From contig NZ_KQ947475.1 of assembly GCF_001506075.1 (NCBI RefSeq), positions 2,670,332-2,734,331 on the forward strand: a DNA stretch of 64,000 nt, in the 5' to 3' direction. The DNA is from Vibrio sp. MEBiC08052 (lineage in GTDB: Bacteria > Pseudomonadota > Gammaproteobacteria > Enterobacterales > Vibrionaceae). Every line of letters starts with the position of its first letter. The first letter of the stretch is position 1. Under the pieces are notes generated by a model. It ran no database searches. It had not been told where the DNA came from and saw only the letters and a program-made list of their open reading frames with translations. The position numbers and the translations under genes are program-made. Shown piece after piece: positions 63,921-64,000 of the stretch.

Positions 63921-63997
63921 TGGCGCGCTCGGAAGGATTCGAACCTTCGACCGCCTGGTTCGTAGCCAGGTACTCTATCCAGCTGAGCTACGAGCGC
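63921..63997 (-). tRNA. tRNA-Arg (anticodon ACG)
   Basis: On the minus strand the 77-base sequence folds as a complete tRNA: acceptor stem GCGCTCG/CGAGCGC, D-arm CTCAGCTGGATAGAG, anticodon stem CCTGG/CCAGG around CTACGAA (anticodon ACG), T-arm GAAGGTTCGAATCCTTC, and an encoded CCA end. It closely resembles E. coli tRNA-Arg(ACG). It lies at the window edge and may belong to a tRNA cluster. Confidence 0.96.
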
Positions 63998-64000
63998 GCT

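Overview
The window is a chromosomal segment of a gammaproteobacterium, almost certainly Vibrionaceae (Vibrio or a close relative). The evidence is the set and order of housekeeping genes: murE-ftsI-ftsL-rsmH, rnpB, rsmI/lpoA-yraN-diaA-dolP, sspAB, rplM-rpsI, zapE/zapG, degQ-degS, rpsP-rimM-trmD-rplS, ffh, ypjD-corB, luxS, gshA, an M16 peptidase, and the Na+-pumping oxaloacetate decarboxylase operon oadGAB. The species cannot be fixed from the sequence alone.

Layout. 1-4770 (minus strand) holds the start of the division/cell-wall cluster (murE cut by the window edge) and the RNase P RNA gene. 4.9-36.2 kb is an accessory block: a MATE transporter with a divergent LysR regulator, a chemoreceptor, and a catabolic gene cluster of about 26 kb. 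36.2-64 kb is core genome again, ending in tRNA-Arg(ACG).

The accessory block is bracketed by an imperfect direct repeat of 27/28 bp (4863-4889 and 36219-36246). The right copy is the 3' end of the intact rsmI gene. The left copy is an isolated rsmI-tail remnant lying just upstream of rnpB. Removing the block would put the rsmI stop about 95 bp upstream of rnpB, so the block looks like an old island that entered at the 3' end of rsmI. No integrase is visible.

The catabolic cluster has two arms. The minus-strand arm (9.9-22.8 kb) encodes a flavin ring hydroxylase of the MhpA type, a one-domain VOC protein with an extradiol-type H-H-E metal triad, an alpha/beta hydrolase, a 2-keto-4-pentenoate hydratase, a carboxymuconolactone decarboxylase-like protein, three aldehyde dehydrogenases, a thiamine-diphosphate decarboxylase/synthase, an SDR protein without the usual catalytic residues, a DUF1185 protein and a cytoplasmic seven-Asp-box beta-propeller. 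The plus-strand arm (23.2-36.2 kb) encodes an IclR regulator, a two-part amine oxidase (ornithine-cyclodeaminase-like plus FAD protein, like the tyramine oxidase pair), a Rid protein, a LuxR-type regulator, a glutamine-synthetase-like ligase with a class I glutamine amidotransferase, a complete class I cytochrome P450 system (P450, flavoprotein reductase, [2Fe-2S] ferredoxin), an APC permease and a cytochrome b561.

My reading is that the block imports and degrades an aromatic or other bulky amine: uptake by the permease, gamma-glutamylation, P450 oxidation, deglutamylation and/or oxidative deamination, aldehyde oxidation, then ring hydroxylation and meta-type cleavage. The substrate is unknown. 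The pairing of a gamma-glutamyl ligase/hydrolase couple with a P450 system, rather than with the Rieske dioxygenase of aniline pathways, is the strongest candidate for an undescribed system. A repeated promoter motif (TTCTCAnAwTAcGA-like) occurs before several of its transcription units and may be the operator of the shared regulator.
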